DNA of 58,896 bases from Paenibacillaceae bacterium (lineage in GTDB: Bacteria > Bacillota > Clostridia > Lachnospirales > Lachnospiraceae). Within the stretch, counting starts at the first letter, position 1; every line of letters begins with the position of its first letter. This document shows, in pieces, positions 41,932 through 50,677 of the stretch. Where the stretch lies: contig SVDS01000015.1 of assembly GCA_015057715.1 (NCBI GenBank), positions 1-58,896 on the forward strand, given 5' to 3'. Position numbers and translations under genes: made by a program. The notes under the pieces are model-generated. The model was not told the DNA's origin, did no database searches, and saw only the letters and a program-made list of their open reading frames with translations.

Positions 41932-43239
41932 TTACTGTGACGCACTTTCTGATGTGCTTGACACAGTGGTGGTTTCCTGCGTCTGCGCAGGTCCCGTGTG
42001 CTCCATGGCTACCGTAACATTAAAAGGCGTGTAAACGGTAATCTCAAACCCTTCTGCAATTTCAAAATGAAGCTGTCCGGGATAAGTGCCTGGATTTAAA
42101 TCGGAGACTTCAAGTACTGCATTTAAATTTTCTTCTTTCAATGCATCTAAGTCTTCTTTGAGCCCCTTTACGGTAACATCACAGGTCTGTTTGTCAAAAC
42201 TATAGCTGTAATCCGCAGACATGCCCTTTTTATCAAGTTCATTCAGCTGAAGGGTAAATACTCGGGTGGTCAGCGGCTCCACCTTCAGCTTAACGGATAC
42301 ATCTTTATATTTATCACCTGCAAGGGTGGTATTCGGCGGCAGATACTGGCTTAAATCCAGCTGTACCACTTTATCCTTCGTGGCACCGTCAATATTCAGT
42401 TTATCAGAAGATACTGCAATGGATGTAAGAGAGGCAAGAACCGACTTGGTTCCTACCACTGAAACAGACTTTACCTCTGTCTCAAGTCCTGTATAACGGT
42501 ATCCTTTGGCAACCTGACCCGTAACCTCATAATTAAGAGGAAGCTCCTTTGCCTTTAACATCTGGACATAATAGTCAATCTCTGGTTTATTTACAGTCAC
42601 CTTATTTGCCAGATCCAGCTTATTGCCATTTGCGTCATAAAAAAGAGGCGTCCCTGATGAACTGAAATCTGAACTCACATTATTGTTAATCTTGATCTCC
42701 ACTCCCATGTGATTAATCAGTCCAATTACCGATTCTGGTCCTTCCACCGTTACATTATCCGGTACCAGATTAATGGTTCCAGGTCTGTAACCCTCTTTCC
42801 CTGTTCCTATGGTATCCACCTGCAAGTCAAACTTTTTGGTCTGCAGCTGCTCCGCTTTAATCCGGATCACCATGGGTTTCGCAGTAATGGTATCGCTTTT
42901 TACCAGACTTTCTTTATCTTTATTAATCTCTACTGTAATAGGAATTGCACCCGTTACATTATAATCCTTTAAATCAACGTATGCATGAAAGTCTTGTGCC
43001 TTTACCAGAGAACGGTCTCTGGTTCTCACCTGATAACTGACTGCCACAACATCCTTGCCATCAATTTCATAGGTTAAGTTTGCCGCTTTTAAAGCTTCCT
43101 CGTTACGGACTTCAACCGTAACAAGCTGGGAGTCGTTAATGACCGGGTTTGATATATTCACCACCGCCATCCACACTCCAAGTGAAAGCACCAGCGACGC
43201 AACTTTCAGTCCAAGGTTATTTAACAGCTTTTCCTTCAT
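41932..43239 (-). CDS. cdaR: CdaR, YbbR-domain regulator of the diadenylate cyclase
   Basis: The 435-residue protein has an N-terminal membrane anchor (about residues 10-28) and four YbbR repeats outside the membrane (about 50-135, 140-225, 230-320 and 325-410), then a Ser/Thr-rich C-terminal tail. CdaR binds and modulates CdaA activity. Its ATG overlaps the cdaA end by 23 bp. In many Firmicutes glmM follows; here ptsH and ptsI do. Confidence 0.93.
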   Translation of the reverse strand: MKEKLLNNLGLKVASLVLSLGVWMAVVNISNPVINDSQLVTVEVRNEEALKAANLTYEIDGKDVVAVSYQVRTRDRSLVKAQDFHAYVDLKDYNVTGAIPITVEINKDKESLVKSDTITAKPMVIRIKAEQLQTKKFDLQVDTIGTGKEGYRPGTINLVPDNVTVEGPESVIGLINHMGVEIKINNNVSSDFSSSGTPLFYDANGNKLDLANKVTVNKPEIDYYVQMLKAKELPLNYEVTGQVAKGYRYTGLETEVKSVSVVGTKSVLASLTSIAVSSDKLNIDGATKDKVVQLDLSQYLPPNTTLAGDKYKDVSVKLKVEPLTTRVFTLQLNELDKKGMSADYSYSFDKQTCDVTVKGLKEDLDALKEENLNAVLEVSDLNPGTYPGQLHFEIAEGFEITVYTPFNVTVAMEHTGPAQTQETTTVSSTSESASQ

Positions 43240-44089
43240 TCTTACGCCTTCCCTTCAAAATCCTGAACCTGCTTCCTTCCTCTCCCGCCTGCTTGACTCC
43301 TGCCAGAATGGTTCTCAGCATATCCGCATCTGCTATCCGCTTTAATCCTCCCTCTAACGCAACCGTTACCCGTCCGGTTTCCTCAGAAACCACGATGGTC
43401 AGGCTGTCACTGACTTCACTGACTCCAACCGCTGCCCTGTGTCTGGTTCCCAGATCCTTACTGATGGTCATGTTATCAGACAGGGGAAGATAACAGGTCG
43501 CTGCTGCAACCCGGTTCCCCCGGACTACCACAGCACCGTCATGAAGAGGAGTGTTATGCTCAAAGATGTTAATAAGAAGCTGGCTGCTGACAACTCCGCC
43601 CACTTCGATTCCAGTCCGTTCAATCTCTTTTAAGGAATCGCTGCGTTCGATTACAATCAGGGCTCCTGTCTTAACTTTCGCCATCTCAAAGGTGGCTTTC
43701 ACCAATTCATTAATGGTCTTATCCGTAAATGCGGAATTGTCTCTTCCATCGTCAAAAGTAAGAATTCCAGTAAATGGATTCTTGCTTCCCAGCTGTTCAA
43801 GTGCCTTGCGAAGTTCCGGCTGGAAGATCACAATTACCATGGTTACTGCCGGAGCAGCAATCTTATTGAATATCCAGAAAATATTATCCAAACGAAAAAC
43901 GTAAGCAAAGACATAGAAAGCAAAGATTACTATGATCCCTTTTAACAGGGTCCAGGCTCTCGTATTCATAATCCAGGTCAGAAGCTCATACAGCAAAAAA
44001 GCTATGATAATAATCTCAACCAGATTCGTCTTTGAAATTCTGGGAAGGAATGATACCCAGGAATACATCTTATCTAAAAAATTTGCCAT
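43217..44089 (-). CDS. cdaA: CdaA, membrane diadenylate cyclase (c-di-AMP synthase)
   Basis: The 290-residue enzyme (ATG eight bases after GGAGG) has three N-terminal membrane segments and the DAC domain with the DGA motif in NTPLHDGAVVV near residue 190 and GTRHRAA near 220. It makes c-di-AMP from two ATP; this messenger controls potassium and osmolyte uptake and wall balance. The OpuC-type transporter later in this window belongs to the kind of osmolyte system controlled by c-di-AMP in Firmicutes. Confidence 0.96.
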   Translation of the reverse strand: MANFLDKMYSWVSFLPRISKTNLVEIIIIAFLLYELLTWIMNTRAWTLLKGIIVIFAFYVFAYVFRLDNIFWIFNKIAAPAVTMVIVIFQPELRKALEQLGSKNPFTGILTFDDGRDNSAFTDKTINELVKATFEMAKVKTGALIVIERSDSLKEIERTGIEVGGVVSSQLLINIFEHNTPLHDGAVVVRGNRVAAATCYLPLSDNMTISKDLGTRHRAAVGVSEVSDSLTIVVSEETGRVTVALEGGLKRIADADMLRTILAGVKQAGEEGSRFRILKGRRKNEGKAVK

Positions 44090-44115
44090 GTGATCCACCT
44101 CCCTTTTTGTTCTTC

Positions 44116-45063
44116 TTACCTTTGCGGTCTCTGGAGCTTTCTGGCATTTATTTTTTGAACTTTTACATCAGGGGTGCTGACTGTCAGCTTGGGAACCGCC
44201 TTGACATAATAATAATAATCATCATCTTCAAACTGTACGTATTCCGTACGGGTATAATCCACTGTAAAAACGAAAAACGTATAAATTCCTGCCAGTATGA
44301 GGGAAACCAGAACTCCTCCAAAGAGCCCGAGTACCGATACCGACACATCCGCAGTGATATCTCCGATGAAAATAACACTAAGCTGAGCAATTGTACCGGC
44401 GATAATCGCCACTACCCAGGAATAATCCATAGACAGCCCTTTGATTATCACCACAATTAACAGTGCCAAAACAAAAGCAAGCACCATAATTAACATCAGT
44501 TTATTGGCCAGCAGGCTTTTCATCAGCTGCATGAACTTCTGCATCTCATCCGTGGATAAATCATTGGTCAAAACTCCTGCATTCTGTTTTACATACAGAA
44601 GGGTAAAATAGATAAAAACACCGCACCCCACCGGGATTACGGAAACAATTCCTCCGGAAAGCCCTACAATCAGGGGTATGGCATAGGGTATCTTTAACAG
44701 GAAAAATACCGGTGTTAATACCAGAAGATAGCTGTCTCCCGGCTGGAAACCATAATACAAAAGACCAACCACCAGTATAAACACAGCCATAACCAGAGTA
44801 ACCTCCAGTGAAATACCTGATAAATGGGCGAGCATAAAGCTGGCTGCCACAAAAGAAATGGCTCCATAAGGCAGAAATGAGCAGACTAAAGCCAGAACCA
44901 GTGGAATAAACGGTTCTGTCAGCTTCGTCATAAATCCAATATTCTTGTTCATCAAAGAAAATGCCAGGAAACTGAATATAAACTTGATAACAGGAGTAAT
45001 ATAGATTCCATACCTTGCATAAAACTCTTTCAGTCGTTCTCTTAACACAAGAAGGCCCATCAT
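44116..45063 (-). CDS. Conserved-type membrane protein of unknown function upstream of cdaA
   Basis: The 315-residue protein has about eight hydrophobic segments, no recognisable enzyme motif, and an extracytoplasmic or cytoplasmic acidic tail with EDDDYYYYVKAVPKL near residue 275. It overlaps the upstream gene by four bases (ATGA) and precedes cdaA by 26 bp, so it is very likely cotranscribed with cdaA-cdaR. A role in c-di-AMP signalling or wall homeostasis is inferred from position only. Confidence 0.72.
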   Translation of the reverse strand: MMGLLVLRERLKEFYARYGIYITPVIKFIFSFLAFSLMNKNIGFMTKLTEPFIPLVLALVCSFLPYGAISFVAASFMLAHLSGISLEVTLVMAVFILVVGLLYYGFQPGDSYLLVLTPVFFLLKIPYAIPLIVGLSGGIVSVIPVGCGVFIYFTLLYVKQNAGVLTNDLSTDEMQKFMQLMKSLLANKLMLIMVLAFVLALLIVVIIKGLSMDYSWVVAIIAGTIAQLSVIFIGDITADVSVSVLGLFGGVLVSLILAGIYTFFVFTVDYTRTEYVQFEDDDYYYYVKAVPKLTVSTPDVKVQKINARKLQRPQR

Positions 45064-45488
45064 GATGTACGCCCTCCTTTTATTCTTTTTATTGATCTGG
45101 TGTTTCCATCATAGCGCTTGTCCAGTCTCTTTAATTTTGCCAGATAAACCTTCATTCCCCGGCTTGCATATTCGTAACGCTTCATATATATATAGATGCT
45201 GATCCCAAGATATACCCCAAGACCGGCAGCATAAATGATACCAATTCTGATTCCCGTTCCTGTCAGGCTCTTTAAATCCATGGTATTCAGCCACCGTTCC
45301 ATGTAATATAGTCCCCATAAAAGAAGGCAGGATAAAAAACTAAAGGTGTAGCTGAAAAAGGAGCGGAACAGCTTGCTGCTGACATAGTCACTTTTGAAGT
45401 ACCGGTTAATCGGAAATATTCTCTTACCTTCATGTTTCTCAAACATCGCGAGATTAGTCATGATTTTAATTTTTTCTTCACTCAGCAT
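45060..45488 (-). CDS. Small membrane protein of unknown function, first gene of the cda run
   Basis: The 142-residue product has two hydrophobic segments (about residues 43-62 and 78-102) between basic flanks, with a C-terminal region rich in Lys and Arg. No motif is recognised. It starts behind GAGGAG and is coupled to the next membrane protein. An extended -10 promoter lies about 35 bp upstream. It may form a complex with the 315-residue protein. Confidence 0.7.
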   Translation of the reverse strand: MLSEEKIKIMTNLAMFEKHEGKRIFPINRYFKSDYVSSKLFRSFFSYTFSFLSCLLLWGLYYMERWLNTMDLKSLTGTGIRIGIIYAAGLGVYLGISIYIYMKRYEYASRGMKVYLAKLKRLDKRYDGNTRSIKRIKGGRTS

Positions 45489-45522
45489 ATAGTCTCCTCA
45501 CTATACCATAAGATATCACCCT

Positions 45523-45531
45523 ATTATAGCA
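45523..45531 (-). promoter_or_regulatory. Extended -10 promoter of the cda run
   Basis: TGC-TATAAT on the minus strand (45531-45523), with no good -35 box. The TGn extension can compensate. Confidence 0.5.
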
Positions 45532-45580
45532 TAGAACCTTTTACTTTGCGAGCCTTTAAGGAATTTTTTATTTTTCAGGA

Positions 45581-45608
45581 AAAAAGCACAGCATGCCTGC
45601 TGCGCTTT
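45581..45608 (-). terminator. Terminator of the MacAB-like exporter operon
   Basis: AAAGC-GCAGCA pairs with TGCTGT-GCTTT around GGCA, followed by a T-run; begins directly after the stop codon of the last permease gene. Confidence 0.85.
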
Positions 45609-46820
45609 CTACTCATATCGTAAGGCCTCAATGGGATCTTTCCCTGCCGCTTTGGATGCCGGATAAATTCCAAAAAACACACCCACCAGTGCAGAAAATC
45701 CAACTGCAATAATAATTACCATTGGTCTGATAACAACTGTCATTCCCAGAAGGGTACCTCCAAGAAAAACAAGTCCTGCACCCGTTATAACTCCGATGAT
45801 TCCCCCCATTGCAGAAAGTATGGCCGATTCAGTGAGAAACTGGACCATAACATCCCAGGTCTTTGCTCCAAGCGCCTTTCTGATTCCGATTTCCCGGGTC
45901 CGCTCTGTAACAGAAACCAGCATAATATTCATGATTCCGATACCGCCTACCAGAAGGGAAATAGCGGCAATGCCTCCTACGGCTGCAGACAGACCGCCCA
46001 TAATCTGGTCCGCGCTTCCCATCTCGCTGGATACGGAATAAAAGGTAACATCTTCTCTCTTTCTGTTTTTGTTCTTGGCTATATACTGGGAAAAACGGTC
46101 AGAAAAATATTTCATATCAGTGCCTTCTTTTGCGTAAAGCCTGATATTATAAATGTTATCATTAGGCCATACCAGAATAGACTCAGGCAGATAACCTTTC
46201 TTATTCTCACCAGAACCACTTACCATAGCCATAAATGGATTTTCTTCCTCGCGGTAAACTCCTACCACATCATAATCATCCGTATCTCCATAAATCGTGG
46301 TCCGAAAAGATTTTCCTACGGCATCCTCCGTGCCAAACAGCTCTTTCGCCCCTTTTGCTTCCAGAACAACATGATTTTTTCTTCCTTTTATATCTCCCTC
46401 ATTTAAATTCCTGCCGTATATGATGTTAATCTTATGAACATCGGGATAATTAGAATCAATCCCCTCCATGGCGAATTTTACCTTGTTTCTGCCAAAAACA
46501 GCTTCCACATTCTGCCGGGAATCACCGTCTATATAAGTGATCTCATCTTTAAAAACTTCCCTGATTCGGTCAATCTCATCCACACTGAAATAATCGCTTT
46601 GTCTCATATCACTGCCGTCAGAGGGCCAGATGTAAACATAAGCCATGGTTGTTCCCACATCTTTATAGATATCAGAAATCATAAACCGCATGGTATCACC
46701 AATGGATACAATGGCAATAACCGATCCGATTCCAATGATAATCCCAAGCATGGTAAGAAGAGATCTCATTTTGTTCGCTTTTATGGCATGAACTGCCATC
46801 GTCATATTTTCAAACAGCAT
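45609..46820 (-). CDS. MacB-type ABC permease, copy 2
   Basis: The 403-residue protein has the MacB layout: an N-terminal membrane segment, a large extracytoplasmic domain (about 45-265) and three C-terminal segments. It shares its start (MAVHAIKANKMRSLLTMLGIIIGIG), the central AAISLLVGGIGIMNIMLVSVTERTREIGIRKALGA region and the C-terminal GIYPASKAA with the next upstream gene, so the two are paralogues from a duplication, most different in the outer domain. It is the last gene of the operon. Confidence 0.9.
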   Translation of the reverse strand: MLFENMTMAVHAIKANKMRSLLTMLGIIIGIGSVIAIVSIGDTMRFMISDIYKDVGTTMAYVYIWPSDGSDMRQSDYFSVDEIDRIREVFKDEITYIDGDSRQNVEAVFGRNKVKFAMEGIDSNYPDVHKINIIYGRNLNEGDIKGRKNHVVLEAKGAKELFGTEDAVGKSFRTTIYGDTDDYDVVGVYREEENPFMAMVSGSGENKKGYLPESILVWPNDNIYNIRLYAKEGTDMKYFSDRFSQYIAKNKNRKREDVTFYSVSSEMGSADQIMGGLSAAVGGIAAISLLVGGIGIMNIMLVSVTERTREIGIRKALGAKTWDVMVQFLTESAILSAMGGIIGVITGAGLVFLGGTLLGMTVVIRPMVIIIAVGFSALVGVFFGIYPASKAAGKDPIEALRYE

Positions 46821-46829
46821 GCTTCCCTC

Positions 46830-48038
46830 CTATTCATACCTCAATGCCTCGATTGGATCTGCCTTCGCCGCCTTGGAAGCCGGGTAAATTCCAAAAAATA
46901 TACCTACCAGCCCGGAAAATCCCACTGCCATAACAACTACGGATGGTTTTACTATTACGGTTGTTTTTAAAACCGCTCCTCCAATCATTACAATTGCCAC
47001 TCCAAGAATGATCCCAATCACACCACCGCATGCCGACATCAGTGCCGATTCCGTCAGAAACTGAATCATAATATCTCTGGTTCTGGCACCAAGTGCTTTC
47101 CGGATTCCAATTTCTCTGGTACGCTCAGTTACCGACACCATCATGATATTCATGATCCCGATTCCCCCTACCAAAAGAGAGATGGCTGCAATTCCTCCTA
47201 CCGCTGCAGACATGGCAGAAAGCTTGGAATCCACACTTCCCATCTGATCTACTACAGACATGACACGGATGTCTGATTCTTTGCGGCCTTTTGTCTTTGC
47301 AATGTATCTGGCAATTTCAGGCTGAAAATCTTTCAGGTTCACTCCGTCACGTACATAAAAATTCAGCGCCTGAAACCTGTCGCCTTTTGGGCTTACCACA
47401 GTGTCGGGGATAAATCCGGCCTGCTTTTGCCCATTGCCAAGGAGCATGGCAGCCATGGGCGATAAGTCTTTGTGATACACTCCCACCACGGTAAATTCCT
47501 GCGTGTTCTTATTAACAGTCATGCGGAAAGTACGTCCTACGCAGTCAGCTGTTCCAAAGAGCTCCACTGCTCCCTTATCTTCCAGCACCACATGATTTGC
47601 CGCTTTTTTTATATCTGCTTCATTGATAAACCTGCCGTAAATAATATTCTGGGGCTGAACGTCCGTATAATTATAGTCCACTCCCTGAAAATTGTATTTC
47701 ACCTTTTTTAAGCGGTTTATCGCTTCTGTATCTGCGCTGGAGTTGGTGTCAATATACGCGATCTTATCATGAAAAACCTCTTTCACCCGTTCCATCTCAT
47801 CCCGGTCAAAATAATCGGAATAACGGAAATCGGTCACTTCCCAGGATACCAGAACCATGGCCCGGTTAAGCCCTACATCTTTATACGCATCTGTAAAAAC
47901 ATTTCTCATGCTGTCTCCAACAGACACAATGGCAATCACTGCGCCGATACCGATAATGATGCCCAGCATAGTGAGAAATGAACGCATTTTATTGGATTTA
48001 ATGGCGTGTAACGCCATACTCATATTTTCTATCAGCAT
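46830..48038 (-). CDS. MacB-type ABC permease, copy 1
   Basis: The 402-residue protein has the same four-segment layout as its downstream paralogue. Both end with GIYPASKAA and DPIEALRYE. The two probably form a heterodimer with the ATPase encoded just upstream, overlapping it by seven bases. MacB-type exporters move peptides, antibiotics or lipids. Gram-positive versions work with a membrane-anchored adaptor, encoded here too. Confidence 0.9.
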   Translation of the reverse strand: MLIENMSMALHAIKSNKMRSFLTMLGIIIGIGAVIAIVSVGDSMRNVFTDAYKDVGLNRAMVLVSWEVTDFRYSDYFDRDEMERVKEVFHDKIAYIDTNSSADTEAINRLKKVKYNFQGVDYNYTDVQPQNIIYGRFINEADIKKAANHVVLEDKGAVELFGTADCVGRTFRMTVNKNTQEFTVVGVYHKDLSPMAAMLLGNGQKQAGFIPDTVVSPKGDRFQALNFYVRDGVNLKDFQPEIARYIAKTKGRKESDIRVMSVVDQMGSVDSKLSAMSAAVGGIAAISLLVGGIGIMNIMMVSVTERTREIGIRKALGARTRDIMIQFLTESALMSACGGVIGIILGVAIVMIGGAVLKTTVIVKPSVVVMAVGFSGLVGIFFGIYPASKAAKADPIEALRYE

Positions 48039-48850
48039 AATGCATCCCCACTCTGATACTCTGGCTCTTCCAACTCTTCTGGCTCATCCGGCTCTTCTTT
48101 CTCCCGCTTTGATACTGGAATATTAGGTGTATCACTGACCAGGCTTCCATCCCGGAATCGGATGATCCGATTGGTAAACGCTGCAATATCTTCTTCGTGA
48201 GTAACCAATACTACCGTTGCTCCCTCGTTATGAAGCTTGGAAAACAATTCCATGATTTCCACTGATGAAGCCGAGTCTAAATTACCAGTGGGCTCATCTG
48301 CAAGGATCAGGGGCGGCTCGTTAGCCAGCGCTCTGGCAATTGCAACCCTCTGTCTCTGACCTCCGGACAATTCATTGGGCATATGTTCGTATCTGGTTCC
48401 CAGACCTACCCGTTCCAAAAGCTCAAGTGCTCTTTTTTCTCTCGCTTTTTTAGAAACGTGGGCATAGGTCATGGGAAGCTCCACATTCTTTAAAGCTGAT
48501 GTTCTGGATATTAAATTAAAGGACTGAAAAACAAATCCGATTTTACGATTTCTGATGGCAGATAAATCATCAGACGGCAGATCCGCTGTATCAATTCCAT
48601 CCAGAAAATAATGTCCCATGGTGGGACGGTCCAGACAGCCAAGTATATTCATCAGTGTTGATTTTCCTGAACCTGACTGCCCCATAATGGCGACAAACTC
48701 GCCCCGTTTTATTGTTAAGTTTACCCGCTTTAATCCCAGAACCTTAATGGAACCGGTATCATAGATCTTTACCATATCAACCAGTTTAATCAGGTCTTCG
48801 CTGATATTCTGGGTGATATAGTCAGGTATTACATCTTTCTTTTTCCACAT
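48032..48850 (-). CDS. ABC exporter ATPase (MacB/LolD-type)
   Basis: The 272-residue ATPase has Walker A (GQSGSGKST near residue 57), Q-loop (FVFQSFNL), signature LSGGQRQRVA near 160 and Walker B (LILADEPTGNLD near 180). Its C-terminal tail is unusually acidic (residues about 245-270). The start lies 12 bp after the adaptor gene behind a GGGGG site. It powers the two permeases that follow. Confidence 0.92.
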   Translation of the reverse strand: MWKKKDVIPDYITQNISEDLIKLVDMVKIYDTGSIKVLGLKRVNLTIKRGEFVAIMGQSGSGKSTLMNILGCLDRPTMGHYFLDGIDTADLPSDDLSAIRNRKIGFVFQSFNLISRTSALKNVELPMTYAHVSKKAREKRALELLERVGLGTRYEHMPNELSGGQRQRVAIARALANEPPLILADEPTGNLDSASSVEIMELFSKLHNEGATVVLVTHEEDIAAFTNRIIRFRDGSLVSDTPNIPVSKREKEEPDEPEELEEPEYQSGDALC

Positions 48851-48862
48851 ATAACATCCCCC

Positions 48863-50242
48863 CTACTGCTGAGACGGAAGCACGTGTACCGTCATTCCAT
48901 CTGTAATCATAGGGGATGGAGCTTCAATCAGCTGCAGACCTTCTGTTAAGGCACCCTCTTCGTCCGGAATAATCTCCGCTTCAATATCGCTTTCTACACC
49001 GGTCTTTACAGGTATGTATTTTACTGTGTTATTAACAACGGAGGCGACTGCCATACTTCCATCAGGATTCTGAATAAGCGCCGATATAGGAACTACCCAT
49101 ACGTCTTCGGCTTTTTGCAGTTCGATTTTTGCCTTTGCCGTAATTCCCGCAATCAGCTTTGTATTCTGGTCAATAATACGAATGGTGGTTGGGATAACAC
49201 GTTCTGTAGAACCGCCTCCCTTTTCTTCTCCGGTAGGAGAAATGGCAGTTACTTCTCCTTTTACTGTATCACCATTTAAGATGTCTGCGTTAATATCTAC
49301 CGGCTGCCCAACTTTCACCTTGCCGATGGAATATTCACTTACGTTAATTTTCATCTCAAGGACATCCAGGTTATTAATGATAAACATAGGCTTATCATCG
49401 TCGGTTTTATCCGCAAAACGTCCCACCTTGCAGTTTACCCTTACTACAGTTCCTGCAATGGGGCTGGTTACTTTTGTATTCTCCAGTGCTTCTTTTTTCT
49501 GCTCCAGCTCAAATGCTTCTTTTTCAATCTGCAGAGAATAGGATTCATTGGCTACCGGTTTCCCATCCTTAATCGTATAGGTGGTAAGCTCCCTAGCCGC
49601 ATCATTCATGGTATTGGTAGCTTTCTCCAACTCAACACCTGTGGCACTTCCTCCCTGATAAAGAAGAAGTGTTCTGTTGTGATCTGCTTTTGCCGTCTCA
49701 AACTCCTGCTTAGCCTTGGCATAGCCGTTTTCTGCTTCCAGCTGTTTATCTTTATATGTACTGACAGCAAGATCATAAGCATTCTGTGCGATATCCACTC
49801 CTTTTTTCGCGTCCTTATCATCAAGAGTGGCTAACAGCTGTCCCTTCTCTACCTTGTCACCCTCTTTTACCCGTAGTTCCAGGATCTCAGCATGTAAATT
49901 GGAAACCACCTCCACACTGTCCGTTCCCTGCACCGGACCGCTTACAGAAAGGGTTTCTATAACTTCACCTTTCTTTAAAGGTGTTGCTGTAACCGGCATA
50001 ACCGCGCTTTTTCCGCCTGCCATACTATTAAAGACAATAAAAAGGAACACTACAGTAACTGCAGAGCCCACAATAATTTTCTTTTTTCTGCTCCATTTTT
50101 TCTTAAAAAGCTTTTTCTTCTTTTTACCTCCGTGCTCCTCAGTCATCAGATGCTCCAATTCTTTTTCAAAGTCATCATCGGCCATAGGACCGGCTTGCGC
50201 CACTTGCATCTCTTCTTCTATTTTCTTCCTGAAAAATTTCAT
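48863..50242 (-). CDS. MacA-like membrane-fusion (HlyD family) adaptor
   Basis: The 459-residue product starts at the ATG seven bases after GGAGGG. It has a cytoplasmic basic stretch, one membrane anchor (about 55-75), a biotinyl-lipoyl-like hammerhead split around a coiled-coil (about 130-240), a beta-barrel and a C-terminal domain. This is the RND/HlyD adaptor design used with MacB-type exporters in Gram-positive bacteria, where it acts outside the membrane. It leads the four-gene operon. Confidence 0.9.
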   Translation of the reverse strand: MKFFRKKIEEEMQVAQAGPMADDDFEKELEHLMTEEHGGKKKKKLFKKKWSRKKKIIVGSAVTVVFLFIVFNSMAGGKSAVMPVTATPLKKGEVIETLSVSGPVQGTDSVEVVSNLHAEILELRVKEGDKVEKGQLLATLDDKDAKKGVDIAQNAYDLAVSTYKDKQLEAENGYAKAKQEFETAKADHNRTLLLYQGGSATGVELEKATNTMNDAARELTTYTIKDGKPVANESYSLQIEKEAFELEQKKEALENTKVTSPIAGTVVRVNCKVGRFADKTDDDKPMFIINNLDVLEMKINVSEYSIGKVKVGQPVDINADILNGDTVKGEVTAISPTGEEKGGGSTERVIPTTIRIIDQNTKLIAGITAKAKIELQKAEDVWVVPISALIQNPDGSMAVASVVNNTVKYIPVKTGVESDIEAEIIPDEEGALTEGLQLIEAPSPMITDGMTVHVLPSQQ

Positions 50243-50351
50243 GCTCGTACCCTCCATATCGATTTCTGTCTCTATCCTATTATAGCGGGGTGTTATAATG
50301 AATTAAATATAAAAATTCTTATAATTTTCTAAATTTTTCCAAATAAATCGT

Positions 50352-50388
50352 AAAAACTGCTGTAAGAACGTATTTTCCTTACAGCAGT
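50352..50388 (-). terminator. Terminator of the opuC-like operon
   Basis: ACTGCTGTAAG pairs with CTTACAGCAGT around an 11-nt loop, then TTTTTA on the minus strand, 11 bp after the last stop codon. Confidence 0.85.
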
Positions 50389-50398
50389 CTCCTGTTAA

Positions 50399-50677
50399 TC
50401 ATTGTAAATTTAAAATTTTTATCATCTTTTTAAGAAAAAGAAATGTAACAAAAAGAAAAAACATTCCAACTCCCTGATAAAGATAAGGGATTGAAAAAAA
50501 GCTTAATGTCCATAAAAGAAAAAGAAGAAATGCATCTGCCCTTAAATACGTTCCAAACGCATCACTAATCCATACTTCCTTCTGTGTCAGTTCCTTCTCT
50601 CCAGCAAGCAGCCGGCATATACCAGGGCTGCAAAAGCACTGGGAAAGAATTAAAAACAACACAAAAGAAAAAATCAT
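50399..50677 (-). CDS. Small membrane protein coupled to the OpuC-type transporter
   Basis: The 92-residue product has an N-terminal hydrophobic segment and two more near residues 50-65 and 70-85. No family is recognised. Its start overlaps the permease-binding protein stop by four bases (ATGA), and the operon terminator follows. It might tune or stabilise the transporter, but that is a guess. Confidence 0.6.
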   Translation of the reverse strand: MIFSFVLFLILSQCFCSPGICRLLAGEKELTQKEVWISDAFGTYLRADAFLLFLLWTLSFFSIPYLYQGVGMFFLFVTFLFLKKMIKILNLQ

